The translations under genes were made by a program, and so were the position numbers. A stretch of 41,291 nucleotides of DNA from Flavobacteriia bacterium (GTDB taxonomy: Bacteria; Bacteroidota; Bacteroidia; Flavobacteriales; Weeksellaceae): contig JACFND010000020.1 in the NCBI GenBank assembly GCA_019455045.1, positions 1-41,291 on the forward strand, written 5' to 3'. Shown piece by piece: positions 25,024 to 33,378 of this stretch. Every line of letters starts with the position of its first letter. The stretch's first letter is position 1. A model generated the notes under the pieces. The model ran no database searches. It worked only from the letters and a program-made list of their open reading frames with translations, and was not told the DNA's origin.

Positions 25024-25989
25024 TTAATTTTCATTATTCAGATTTTTCATTAATTCACCAATTGATTGATAACTGGTATTATTCAAAGATACTGTTTGAT
25101 TTTCAATTTCAATTCTGTTTTGCGATTCGTCAGAAATCTCAAACCCATTCCGTTCCAACGCATGTTTCACCCAATAAGCCAAATCACTTCCGTCGCCCGA
25201 TAATTGAACTTTTTTTGTTTTCGGATGCTGAAACTGAAAACTTCCGGTTTCATAATCAAATCTGATTCTTTTTTGTGCCAGTTTTTCATAAATCTGCTGT
25301 TCGTATGCCAGCTGTTCCGGAAATCCTTCGTAAAAACTGCCGTTGTCAATCCACCAAAGACGGCTTGCATTCTGAAGAATCAGTTCAATCTGATGGGTTG
25401 CCACGATAAAGGTTTTATGGGTTTCTTTTGATAATTTATAAATCAGTTCAAAAATCTTAAACTGATTTTCAATGTCGAGATGAGAAGTCGGTTCGTCCAT
25501 AATGATTAGATCGGTGTCCTGAACCAAAGCCCTGGCAATCATCACCATCTGCAACTGTCCGTCGCTCAATTTGTTTACAAAACGATACTTCAAATCAGCA
25601 ATTCCGACTTTTTCCAAAGACTCATCAATCAGCTCAATTTCAGTTGGTTTTAATTTTGAAAAACCGTTTGAATAAGGCAGTCTGCCCAATGCCGCCAAGT
25701 CAAAGACTGTCAATGCCGGCAATTGGCTGAGTCTTGAAAATACCACCGAGATTTTATGTGATCTTTTGGTCAAATCCCAATTTCCCATGTCTTCTGAAAG
25801 AAATTTGATATGACCCGACAATATCGGCTGAAGCCCCAAAATACTTCTGATCAGCGTGCTTTTCCCCGAACCGTTTTTTCCGGTCAGACCGATCAGTTCG
25901 CCTTTGCCGACAGCTGCATTGATCTGACTGCAAACCGGTTTTGAATAACCGACCGAAAGATTTTCTATTTTGAGCAGTTCGTCAGTCAT
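25024..25989 (-). CDS. Iron-chelate/heme-type ABC transporter ATPase with C-terminal extension
   Basis: A 321-residue ATPase of the FecE/BtuD/HmuV group. Walker A is GKNGSGKST (37-45), the signature is LSDGQLQ (141-147), Walker B is LIIMDEPTSHLD (161-172), and the switch His is in VATHQIE. Standard members have about 255 residues; the last ~100 residues (after ~220, including FDYETGSFQFQHPK and SGDGSDLAYWVKHALERNGFEI) form an additional small domain of unknown role. It overlaps the permease gene by 8 bp. Together they should import a ferric siderophore, heme or cobalamin; no periplasmic binding protein is encoded next to them. Confidence 0.88.
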   Translation of the reverse strand: MTDELLKIENLSVGYSKPVCSQINAAVGKGELIGLTGKNGSGKSTLIRSILGLQPILSGHIKFLSEDMGNWDLTKRSHKISVVFSRLSQLPALTVFDLAALGRLPYSNGFSKLKPTEIELIDESLEKVGIADLKYRFVNKLSDGQLQMVMIARALVQDTDLIIMDEPTSHLDIENQFKIFELIYKLSKETHKTFIVATHQIELILQNASRLWWIDNGSFYEGFPEQLAYEQQIYEKLAQKRIRFDYETGSFQFQHPKTKKVQLSGDGSDLAYWVKHALERNGFEISDESQNRIEIENQTVSLNNTSYQSIGELMKNLNNEN

Positions 25990-26974
25990 TCCAGCTGTAT
26001 TGGTTACGGTTTAGCAATATACTCATCACAATCGGCGCACCGATGAGCGAAGTGATGATGTTGATCGGCAGACTTCCCTTTGGGAAAATCTGTGAAATCC
26101 ACGAAAAAAGCAGCATTGAAAAAATTCCGAGCAAAACTACAAGTGTATATAATCTGCCGACGGATGTTTGTCTGAAAGCAATCCGGCAGATATGCGGAAT
26201 CGCAAGACCGATGAATGCAATCGGACCGACAAATGCAGTTGCTGATGCGGTTAAGACTGCTGAAGAAACCAAAATCAGCCATCTTGTTTTTTTGACATTG
26301 ATTCCCATACTGTAGGCGTAATTTTCACCCAGTCTCAATCCTGAGATTCCTTTGAGCGTAAAAATTGAAATCATCAGTCCGAACAAAGTTGTGATTGAAA
26401 AAACAAAAATTTGTGACCAAGACAAACCGCTGACCGATCCGAAAGTCCACATCAGATAGGTTTTGATTTTTTCGGATGGTGCAAAAAACTGAAGCACACC
26501 GATGATCGCAGCTGCAAAACCTGCAATCATGATACCGATGATAATCAGTGCTGTGGTTGAATTCAATCTTGCAGAAAAAAATACGATGACCGCCAAAGCC
26601 GAAATTGCGCCCAAAAAAGATGCAATACAGATCAGCCATGAATTGTTGACCCAATCGTTAAAACCAAGCACGGCCGATAAAAAAATAACCAATGCAACAC
26701 CGAGTCCTGAAGCTGAAGTAATGCCCAGAACCGAAGGATCAGCCAACGGATTTCTGAACAGTTCCTGCAGTATCAAACCGCTGATAGGCAGTGCTATTCC
26801 CGCCAGAAAAGCTGCAATCGTCCTTGGCAGACGAAAATCAAATATCAGCTGTCTGGCATTTTCATCCGAAGACCAGTCAGAAAGTCTGATGTCCGAACTT
26901 CCCAGATTCAGATTGATCAGGAAAGCTGCGGCAATCAGCAGAATCAGTATGATGACAGTGATTTTAAATTTCAA
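25982..26974 (-). CDS. FecCD-family iron-chelate ABC transporter permease
   Basis: A 330-residue inner-membrane permease with ~10 predicted helices, of the BtuC/FecCD type: FRLPRTIAAFLAGIALPISGLILQELFRNPLADPSVLGITSASGLG, then GLAIPHICRI (the ATPase-coupling region) and GSLPINIITSLIGAPI at the C-terminus. It would form a dimer with the ATPase encoded next, overlapping by 8 bp. No ATG is available at the expected N-terminus: the start is the TTG at 26974 (LKFKITVIILILLI), 16 nt after a good -7 box. The frame stays open a few codons upstream but without an ATG. Confidence 0.9.
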   Translation of the reverse strand: MKFKITVIILILLIAAAFLINLNLGSSDIRLSDWSSDENARQLIFDFRLPRTIAAFLAGIALPISGLILQELFRNPLADPSVLGITSASGLGVALVIFLSAVLGFNDWVNNSWLICIASFLGAISALAVIVFFSARLNSTTALIIIGIMIAGFAAAIIGVLQFFAPSEKIKTYLMWTFGSVSGLSWSQIFVFSITTLFGLMISIFTLKGISGLRLGENYAYSMGINVKKTRWLILVSSAVLTASATAFVGPIAFIGLAIPHICRIAFRQTSVGRLYTLVVLLGIFSMLLFSWISQIFPKGSLPINIITSLIGAPIVMSILLNRNQYSWND

Positions 26975-26990
26975 TCCGTACAGTTTGAAG

Positions 26991-26998
26991 CAAAGATA
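26991..26998 (-). promoter_or_regulatory. -7 element of the iron-chelate ABC operon
   Basis: On the minus strand TATCTTTG matches TAnnTTTG. It supports the TTG start at 26974. I saw no clear Fur-type inverted repeat overlapping it. Confidence 0.5.
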
Positions 26999-27060
26999 AA
27001 AAAGACAAATCAGTTTCGGTCAAAACTGTACAATTGGTTAAAATTAAACTTAGAAATTTC

Positions 27061-28428
27061 TTAAAAATTCAATTCTTTGATTTCGAGTTTCAGATTTGCT
27101 TTGGTGTCGATCACCACCGTGATAAAGCCGTTGAAAAGCAGTATCTGTGAAGGACTCAGGTCGATTACCCTTCCTTTGAGAAAGATTCCCGGATAATATT
27201 CTTTGTTGAAATTTTCGAGCAGACTTTTTTTTGAACTGTCTTCGATATCAGCCAGCGGAATCCCGTATTCTTCCTCAATCATCCTTCTGATTTTGCCTTT
27301 GAAAAACAACAAAGCGGTTTTGTGCAGCAGATTTTTTGTTTTGAATTTAAATTCGGTATCTCTCAATCTGATTTTTCGCTGAACCGGATCATAATACGGA
27401 AAACCTTTGATTTCCATCGTTCCTTTGACTGCACCGCTGGTGACGATTTCCAGACCGACCGCCTGTTTTGCCGAATAAACACTGATGTCTTCCACTTTCA
27501 CCTTCTTTTTGTCTGACATTTCAAATTCGTAATCCAAAAACTGATTTCTTGCCAAAACAGTCGCTTTTTCATAAGAAATGTTGGCTGTGGTTTTCAGATT
27601 AAAATCCGGAGCAAGATTCTGTTTGAGCGTAAAATCAGGAAATTTCAAAACCATTGGCGAAGGATTTGGAATCTGACCGATATAGGTTTCAGAATTCAGA
27701 TTGATTCCGATGTCGGTTTTGATCAAATCGGAATAAATTTTCACCGGTGTCATATTCAGCGATTTGGGCGTAAGTTTCAACCAGGTGTCATATTCTTCAG
27801 AAATCTGAATCGGCATTGCAAACTGATTCCAAATGCCGAGCAGATAAGGTTTCAGATCAAAACTTTCGGAAATTTTTTGATCAATCATCGAACTGAATTC
27901 TTTCTGCTGTTCCTTGAGCGAAGATTCGACCAAAGGCGTAATCGGAATTTTGACACCGCCAAAAGTCAGCACCGGTTTGTCTGTCCATTCAAAACCGTTT
28001 GCAGCAGTTTGGGTGGCGATCGTCCAGTTGGTATTGAACTTGATCGCAGTAATAAATTTCATAATCACACCAAATTCGGTTTGCTGATACATATAATGAC
28101 CCAAAGCGCCGTAACCCTTTTCTGCATATATGTTAAGAGGAATTTCAATCAGCAGCCGGTTGTCTTTCAGTGCGGTCAGTTTTATGCTTCCGTTTTTAAA
28201 AACCTTGACTTTGAACTGATCGTTGTCGTTGTCTGTAAACGAATCGTCTTCATAAATCAGCCCGGTAACCGATTTGTTGATCAGCGAACTGATTTCGCTG
28301 ACCGGAATTGAAACCGGAACCGTTACATGGGTTTCGATTTTCGGGAAATAATAAACTGCTTCCTGGGCATCGGTTTTGATACCCAAAAACAGCAGCCATC
28401 CAAAAATTAAAACAAAATAAGATTTCAT
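27061..28428 (-). CDS. DUF4403 family exported protein
   Basis: A 455-residue exported protein (signal peptide MKSYFVLIFGWLLFLGIKTDAQ) that matches the DUF4403 family in length and pattern: paired tubular-lipid-binding-like halves with repeated VPVSIPVSEISSLIN and the mid-protein KPYLLGIWNQFAMPIQISEEYDTWLKLTPKSL. The function of the family is unknown; a lipid-binding fold has been suggested. The start is the ATG at 28428; a TTG three codons upstream is not needed. It follows acs by 45 bp and may be read from the same promoter. Confidence 0.8.
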   Translation of the reverse strand: MKSYFVLIFGWLLFLGIKTDAQEAVYYFPKIETHVTVPVSIPVSEISSLINKSVTGLIYEDDSFTDNDNDQFKVKVFKNGSIKLTALKDNRLLIEIPLNIYAEKGYGALGHYMYQQTEFGVIMKFITAIKFNTNWTIATQTAANGFEWTDKPVLTFGGVKIPITPLVESSLKEQQKEFSSMIDQKISESFDLKPYLLGIWNQFAMPIQISEEYDTWLKLTPKSLNMTPVKIYSDLIKTDIGINLNSETYIGQIPNPSPMVLKFPDFTLKQNLAPDFNLKTTANISYEKATVLARNQFLDYEFEMSDKKKVKVEDISVYSAKQAVGLEIVTSGAVKGTMEIKGFPYYDPVQRKIRLRDTEFKFKTKNLLHKTALLFFKGKIRRMIEEEYGIPLADIEDSSKKSLLENFNKEYYPGIFLKGRVIDLSPSQILLFNGFITVVIDTKANLKLEIKELNF

Positions 28429-28473
28429 TTTTTTCAAATTCTGTAACCGCTGGTCAATTTTTGTTCCCTTTTG

Positions 28474-30384
28474 TTATGCGATTCTTCCGTTTTTGATTTC
28501 GTCAACCGATTCGGGATTCAGCAAAGTTGAAATATCACCAAAACTGTCAAAATCACCGGCAGCAATTTTTCTGAGAATCCTTCTCATGATCTTGCCTGAA
28601 CGGGTCTTTGGAAGCGCATCCACAAACTGGATTTTATCGAGTTTTGCAATCGGACCGATATGGTTTGCAATGTGTTCGTTGATTTCACGTCTCAGATTGT
28701 CTCGGTCTCTGACTTCGCCGGTTTCCTTGAGCGTGATGTATCCGTAAAGCCCGTTTCCTTTGATATCGTGCGGATAACCCACAATCGCAGATTCAGCAAC
28801 CGCCGGATGTTCATTGATCGCATTTTCGATCGGCGCGGTTCCGAGATTGTGCCCTGAAACAATGATCACATCATCGATTCGGCCGATGATTCTGTAATAT
28901 CCGACCTCATCTTTGAGTGCGCCGTCACCCGAAAAATATTTTCCTCTGAATGCAGAAAAATAGGTTTCCATGTATCTTTCGTGATTTCCCCAAATCGTTC
29001 TTGCCATACCCGGCCACGGAAATTTGATACACAAGCTTCCTTCTTCATGATGATTTTCAATTTCATTTCGTTTTGAATTCATCAGTACAGGCTGTATTCC
29101 CGGCAGCGGAAGTGTTGCATAAGTCGGTTTGGTCGGTGTGATAAACGGCAAAGGCGAAATCATGATTCCGCCGTTTTCGGTCTGCCACCAGGTATCGACA
29201 ACCGGACATTTTTGTTTGCCGATATTATTGTTGTACCAGTGCCATGCTTCTTCGTTGATCGGTTCACCAACAGAGCCAAGCACTCTCAATGACGATAAAT
29301 CATGTGATTCAACATAACTCAGATTTTCTTTTGCCAGTGCACGAATTGCGGTCGGCGCGGTGTACAGCTGGGTAACTTTGTGTTTGTCGATTACATCCCA
29401 GAATCTTCCAAAATCAGGATAGGACGGAATTCCTTCAAACAAAACAGTGGTTGCTCCGTTGAGAAGAGGACCGTAAACAATATAAGAATGTCCGGTGATC
29501 CAGCCGATGTCTGCAGTACACCAGTAAATATCATCTTCTTTGTAATTGAACACATTGGTAAAGGTGTATGCGGTGAAAACCATATAACCGGCTGTGGTAT
29601 GCACCATTCCTTTTGGTTTTCCGGTCGAACCCGAAGTATAAAGTATAAACAGCGGATCTTCTGCATCCATAATTTCGGAAACATTGTCTTCCGCTGCATC
29701 ATCCATCAGCGGTTGAAGCCATTTGTCGCGTCCTTCTTCCATATGGATTTCGGAATCGATTCTTTTTGCAACCAAAACAGTCTCGATTGACGGGCAGCTT
29801 TTGAGTGCATCATCTGCAATTCCTTTCAAATCAATGGTTTTATTACCGCGATATCCGCCGTCTGAAGTAATCAGCATTTTACAGTCAGAATCCTGAATTC
29901 TTGAAGAAAGCGAATTTGCGGAAAAACCGGCAAACACCACAGAATGGATGGCTCCGACCCTTGCGCAGGCAAGCAGTGCAATCGGAAGTTCGGGAATCAT
30001 CGGCAGATAGATACAGACCCGGTCTCCTTTTTTGATTCCGTTGTCTCTCAGTACATTTGCCATTTTGCAGACATTTTTGTGCAATTCTTTGTAGGTGATA
30101 TGCTGCGCTTCTTCGTTCGGATCGTTGGGTTCAAATATGATCGCGGTTTTGTCTCCTCTTTTGTTCAGATGCCGGTCCAGACAGTTTCTGGTCATATTCA
30201 GTTTCCCGTTGACAAACCATTTGATGTCTCCGTTCAGCATATCATTATGCAGAACCTTATCCCATTTCTGATACCAGATAAAATTTTTATCGGCTATGTC
30301 TCCCCAGAATTCTTCGGGATCATTGACAGATTTTTTATAAGCCTTGATGTATTGTTCAAGGTTTTTGATTTTGTAATAGTTCAT
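28474..30384 (-). CDS. acs: Acetyl-CoA synthetase (AMP-forming)
   Basis: A 636-residue enzyme of the acyl-adenylate superfamily and of the usual Acs length. The AMP/ATP loop YTSGSTGKPKGMVHTT is at about 249-263, TYATLPLPGIQP and WWQTENGG mark the acetyl site, and the catalytic C-terminal lysine is Lys598 in PKTRSGKIMRR, the residue that is acetylated to switch off Acs in other bacteria. It converts acetate, ATP and CoA to acetyl-CoA in the cytoplasm. I use the ATG at 30384 (MNYYKIKNLEQY); the 27 codons upstream have no Acs-like sequence. Its upstream gap (30385-30765) also holds small RNA 2 on the other strand. Confidence 0.95.
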   Translation of the reverse strand: MNYYKIKNLEQYIKAYKKSVNDPEEFWGDIADKNFIWYQKWDKVLHNDMLNGDIKWFVNGKLNMTRNCLDRHLNKRGDKTAIIFEPNDPNEEAQHITYKELHKNVCKMANVLRDNGIKKGDRVCIYLPMIPELPIALLACARVGAIHSVVFAGFSANSLSSRIQDSDCKMLITSDGGYRGNKTIDLKGIADDALKSCPSIETVLVAKRIDSEIHMEEGRDKWLQPLMDDAAEDNVSEIMDAEDPLFILYTSGSTGKPKGMVHTTAGYMVFTAYTFTNVFNYKEDDIYWCTADIGWITGHSYIVYGPLLNGATTVLFEGIPSYPDFGRFWDVIDKHKVTQLYTAPTAIRALAKENLSYVESHDLSSLRVLGSVGEPINEEAWHWYNNNIGKQKCPVVDTWWQTENGGIMISPLPFITPTKPTYATLPLPGIQPVLMNSKRNEIENHHEEGSLCIKFPWPGMARTIWGNHERYMETYFSAFRGKYFSGDGALKDEVGYYRIIGRIDDVIIVSGHNLGTAPIENAINEHPAVAESAIVGYPHDIKGNGLYGYITLKETGEVRDRDNLRREINEHIANHIGPIAKLDKIQFVDALPKTRSGKIMRRILRKIAAGDFDSFGDISTLLNPESVDEIKNGRIA

Positions 30385-30525
30385 TGCAGATGATTTTTGT
30401 ATAAAATTAGAGATTTTAGATTTTAAGCCAAAATAAGCAGTTTGATTTTTTGAAAAAGTCAGCAAATGAAATTAAATTGCACTGAAATTCAATAAATTAT
30501 ACTGATTTTAGTTTTATTATTAAAA

Positions 30526-30543
30526 AAGGGGGGTTTTCCCCTT
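30526..30543. other. GC-rich dyad upstream of acs and small RNA 2
   Basis: AAGGGG (30526-30531), GGTTTT, CCCCTT (30538-30543). On the minus strand it reads as GGGG-AAAA-CCCC plus six T, like a terminator or leader hairpin facing acs. On the plus strand it ends 2 bp before the TTG of small RNA 2's promoter, so it could also be an operator. Confidence 0.4.
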
Positions 30544-30545
30544 GT

Positions 30546-30574
30546 TTGAGATATGATTTCGAAATTATCTTTAC
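30546..30574 (+). promoter_or_regulatory. Promoter of predicted small RNA 2
   Basis: TTG (30546-30548), 17 bp, then TATCTTTAC (30566-30574): identical boxes and spacing to the promoter of small RNA 1 at 7649-7677. Confidence 0.6.
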
Positions 30575-30577
30575 AAA

Positions 30578-30688
30578 AAATAAAAGCAAGCTGACACACA
30601 AGATCAAATTGCCTTTACTAACTTAACTATAATAACTTTCTCATCAGAAGAGCGGAACAAATCCCAACCCCACCGCTCTTCTTTTTTT
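30578..30688 (+). ncRNA. Predicted small RNA 2 (~110 nt), C-rich terminator loop
   Basis: No ORF lies between the promoter and a strong terminator: AGAAGAGCGG (30646-30655) / CCGCTCTTC-T (30673-30682), a 10-bp perfect stem, followed by a run of seven T (30682-30688). The 17-nt loop contains ATCCCAACCCC, an exposed C-rich stretch of the type used by some regulatory RNAs to pair with G-rich ribosome-binding sites. The 5' part (A-rich, then GCAAGCTGACACACAAG) is mostly unpaired. The MFS gene begins 77 bp later behind its own -7 box, so this looks like a separate transcript, although an attenuator is possible. Confidence 0.55.
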
Positions 30689-30723
30689 GTGTTTATATCA
30701 TTCAAATTGATTGGCTAAATTTC

Positions 30724-30731
30724 TAACTTTG
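30724..30731 (+). promoter_or_regulatory. -7 element of the MFS transporter gene
   Basis: TAACTTTG matches TAnnTTTG; TTG occurs 14 bp upstream (30707-30709), shorter than usual. Expected leader ~30 nt. Confidence 0.5.
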
Positions 30732-30765
30732 TGAACTTCTAAACAATAGAATTACGGGAAATTTA

Positions 30766-32250
30766 ATGAAAAACAGTCAACGCAACTGGGTATTGCTTGC
30801 GTTAATGATTACAATGATGCTTGCCGCCATGAACAGCACCATTGTTGCAACCGCAATTCCTCAGATTGTTGGCGATCTCGGTGGATTTTCGCTGTTCAGC
30901 TGGCTGTTTTCAATTTATCTGCTGGTTCAGACGGTGACCATTCCGATTTACGGAAAACTTGCCGATATATACAGCAGAAAACCAATACTGATCATCGGAA
31001 TCATCATCTTTTTATTTGGTTCTGCCGCATGTGCAACTTCATGGAATATGAATGTACTGATTCTGTTCAGAGGTATTCAGGCCGTCGGTGCAGGCGCAAT
31101 TATGGCAACCGTCAATACGATTGCAGGCGATATATACACCGTAAAAGAAAGAGCAAAAATTCAGGGCTGGCTCTCCAGTGTCTGGGGAATTTCTGCTGTA
31201 ATCGGACCCGCGATTGGCGGTGCAATTGTCGATAATATTTCGTGGAGATGGATTTTCCTGATTAATCTTCCGGTGGGCATATTGGCGATTTCTCTGATCA
31301 GTGTTCATTTGGCAGAAAGAAAAATTCACAATATCCACAAAATCGACTGGATGGGTGCAATCACGGTGCTGATCGCAGGATCTGCTCTACTTTTCGGTTT
31401 GCTGCAGGGAGGTCAGTCATGGCCATGGATTTCGGTTCAGAGTCTGATTATTTTGATCATTACAATTGTTGCCGGAATTTTGGTGTTGAAAATTGAAAGA
31501 CGAGCCGAAGAACCGATATTGCCCGGCTGGGTCTGGAAAAAAAGAGTTTTGCTCGGTTCAAATCTCGGAACCATCGGTATGGGAATTACAACAATGGGTG
31601 TCAATATGTTTATTCCGGTTTATGCACAGTCGGTTCATATGGTTTCGGCGACCGAAGCCGGTTTTATACTGGCTGCAATGAGCATCACCTGGCCATTGTT
31701 CTCATCGTTATCGGGAAATCTTTATCTGAAGATAGGTTTCAGGAATACAGCACTTTTGGGTATGATTACGGTAATCTTCGGTGCATCGATATTTCATTTT
31801 CTTCCTTTTCAGGGTCCGATTTGGGTATTGGTATTGATTCAAATGGTACTCGGTGCAGGTTTCGGACTGACCGGTACACCGCTGATGGTCGGCGTTCAGT
31901 CAACCGTCAGATGGGGACAGCGCGGTGTGGTAACCGGTGCAAATATGTTTTCGAGATATTTTGGCCAGAGTTTGGGCGCAGCAATTTTTGCAGCTGTTTT
32001 TAATTCTGTGCTGACATCAAAAATTCAAAATCCGCCTGCTGATTTGAAATCAAAACTGCCGGCGGTCAATGATGTGGTCAGCGATCTGCAGTCGCACAAA
32101 CTGACGCCGGATGTCAATAATTATCTGCAGCACGGATTTTTTGATGCGATGGAAATGGTGTTTTTGGGAATGATGCTGACCGGTTTTGTGACAGTGATTA
32201 TTTTGCTGATGACGCCTGCAAAATTTCCGACTTTGGACGAAAACAAATAA
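30766..32250 (+). CDS. MFS transporter, DHA2 (14-helix drug:H+ antiporter) family
   Basis: A 494-residue permease with about 14 predicted helices. Motif A-like GKLADIYSRKPILIIGI is after helix 2, LFRGIQAVGAGAIMATVNTI is helix 4, and motif C-like GPAIGGAIVDNISWRWIFLINLPVG is the hallmark of DHA2 exporters. It should export small organic compounds using the proton gradient. The PLP enzyme gene starts 48 bp later with no visible promoter, so the two may form an operon, and the exporter might move a product or precursor of that enzyme; this is inference. Confidence 0.9.
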   Translation: MKNSQRNWVLLALMITMMLAAMNSTIVATAIPQIVGDLGGFSLFSWLFSIYLLVQTVTIPIYGKLADIYSRKPILIIGIIIFLFGSAACATSWNMNVLILFRGIQAVGAGAIMATVNTIAGDIYTVKERAKIQGWLSSVWGISAVIGPAIGGAIVDNISWRWIFLINLPVGILAISLISVHLAERKIHNIHKIDWMGAITVLIAGSALLFGLLQGGQSWPWISVQSLIILIITIVAGILVLKIERRAEEPILPGWVWKKRVLLGSNLGTIGMGITTMGVNMFIPVYAQSVHMVSATEAGFILAAMSITWPLFSSLSGNLYLKIGFRNTALLGMITVIFGASIFHFLPFQGPIWVLVLIQMVLGAGFGLTGTPLMVGVQSTVRWGQRGVVTGANMFSRYFGQSLGAAIFAAVFNSVLTSKIQNPPADLKSKLPAVNDVVSDLQSHKLTPDVNNYLQHGFFDAMEMVFLGMMLTGFVTVIILLMTPAKFPTLDENK

Positions 32251-32298
32251 ATTTCAAATCATTTAAAATTCATAAATTGTTCAATCAAATTCAGAATC

Positions 32299-33378
32299 AT
32301 GGACAACATCAGAAAATATTTTCCGGCACTCTCCCACTCGACTTATCTCAACACACCCGCAAACGGACTTTTGCCCGAACCGGTTTTTGAATGGCGAAGG
32401 AAACAGGACATAAATTTTCTGAACAATTCGGACGAATTCAGGATGAACCACAAGAAAAAGATCAATGATACCAAACAGCTGCTTGCCGAATTTTACGACT
32501 CACGCACAGAGGACATTGCAATGGTTCCAAATTTTTCTTTTGGTATCAATATGGTTTTGGAAGGATTGGGAAAAGGAAAAAAGATTCTTTTACTCAATGA
32601 TGATTATCCGTCGGTGAATTGGCCGGTTGAAACACGTGATTTTGAAGTGTTTTTTGCAAGCATTGATGAAAATCTTGAGAAAAATGTGGAAGAAGCGGTT
32701 GAAAAACACAAACCGGATGTTTTTCTGTTCAGTATGGTGCAATGGCTGAGCGGAATTAAAATCGATTTTGAATTTTTGAAAAAACTGAAATCAAATCATC
32801 CCGATTTATTGATCATTGGTGACGGTACACAATATATCGGAACAGAAATTTTCAGTTTTGACAAAAGTGCGCTGGATGTGATGGCCGCGAGCGGTTACAA
32901 ATGGCTGACCGCAGGATTTGGCAATGGTTTTCTGATGATCAAAGAAAGTGCAAGACGAAAAATTAAAACTTATACTGCAGGATTTAATTCTGCACCGAGC
33001 TTTGAATCAGGGCTTTCTGATCTGCCTTTTATGAATCATTTTGAACCCGGTCACCAGGATTCAACGAGTTACGGCACCATTATGCAATCGATTGAATTTC
33101 TGAAGTCATTGGGTGTTGATAAATGTTATTCGCGCATCCGACAGCTTTCAAAAGATGCAAAATCAGAACTGACCAAACTCGGATTTTTGAATGACTCAGT
33201 TGTCAAACGTGAGTTCCATTCAAATATCTTTAATCTGAAAGGTGACAAATCTCTGTTTGAAAAATTAAACCAAAACCAAATCAGCAGCTCACCGAGGGGC
33301 GGCGGAATCAGAGTCGGTTTTCATTATTACAACGACGAAAACGATTTGGACAAACTGATAGAAGTGCTGAAAAGCTGA
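32299..33378 (+). CDS. Class V aminotransferase-fold PLP enzyme (possible EgtE-type C-S lyase)
   Basis: A 359-residue fold-type I PLP enzyme of the class V group (cysteine desulfurase/isopenicillin-epimerase-like). The PLP lysine is Lys201 in AASGYKWLTAGFGNGF; Asp175 in IIGDGTQYIG contacts the PLP ring. It lacks an active-site cysteine loop that would mark a cysteine desulfurase. It lies tail to tail with egtD and egtB. In the mycobacterial pathway the last step, cleavage of the hercynylcysteine sulfoxide, is done by EgtE, which belongs to the same class V fold. That makes this gene a candidate for that step, from context and fold only. Confidence 0.8.
   Translation: MDNIRKYFPALSHSTYLNTPANGLLPEPVFEWRRKQDINFLNNSDEFRMNHKKKINDTKQLLAEFYDSRTEDIAMVPNFSFGINMVLEGLGKGKKILLLNDDYPSVNWPVETRDFEVFFASIDENLEKNVEEAVEKHKPDVFLFSMVQWLSGIKIDFEFLKKLKSNHPDLLIIGDGTQYIGTEIFSFDKSALDVMAASGYKWLTAGFGNGFLMIKESARRKIKTYTAGFNSAPSFESGLSDLPFMNHFEPGHQDSTSYGTIMQSIEFLKSLGVDKCYSRIRQLSKDAKSELTKLGFLNDSVVKREFHSNIFNLKGDKSLFEKLNQNQISSSPRGGGIRVGFHYYNDENDLDKLIEVLKS

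Noticed and set aside
7681..30688. Direct pairing between predicted small RNAs 1 and 2 (GUUGG with CCAAC)
   Set aside because: Only five contiguous pairs, well within chance.
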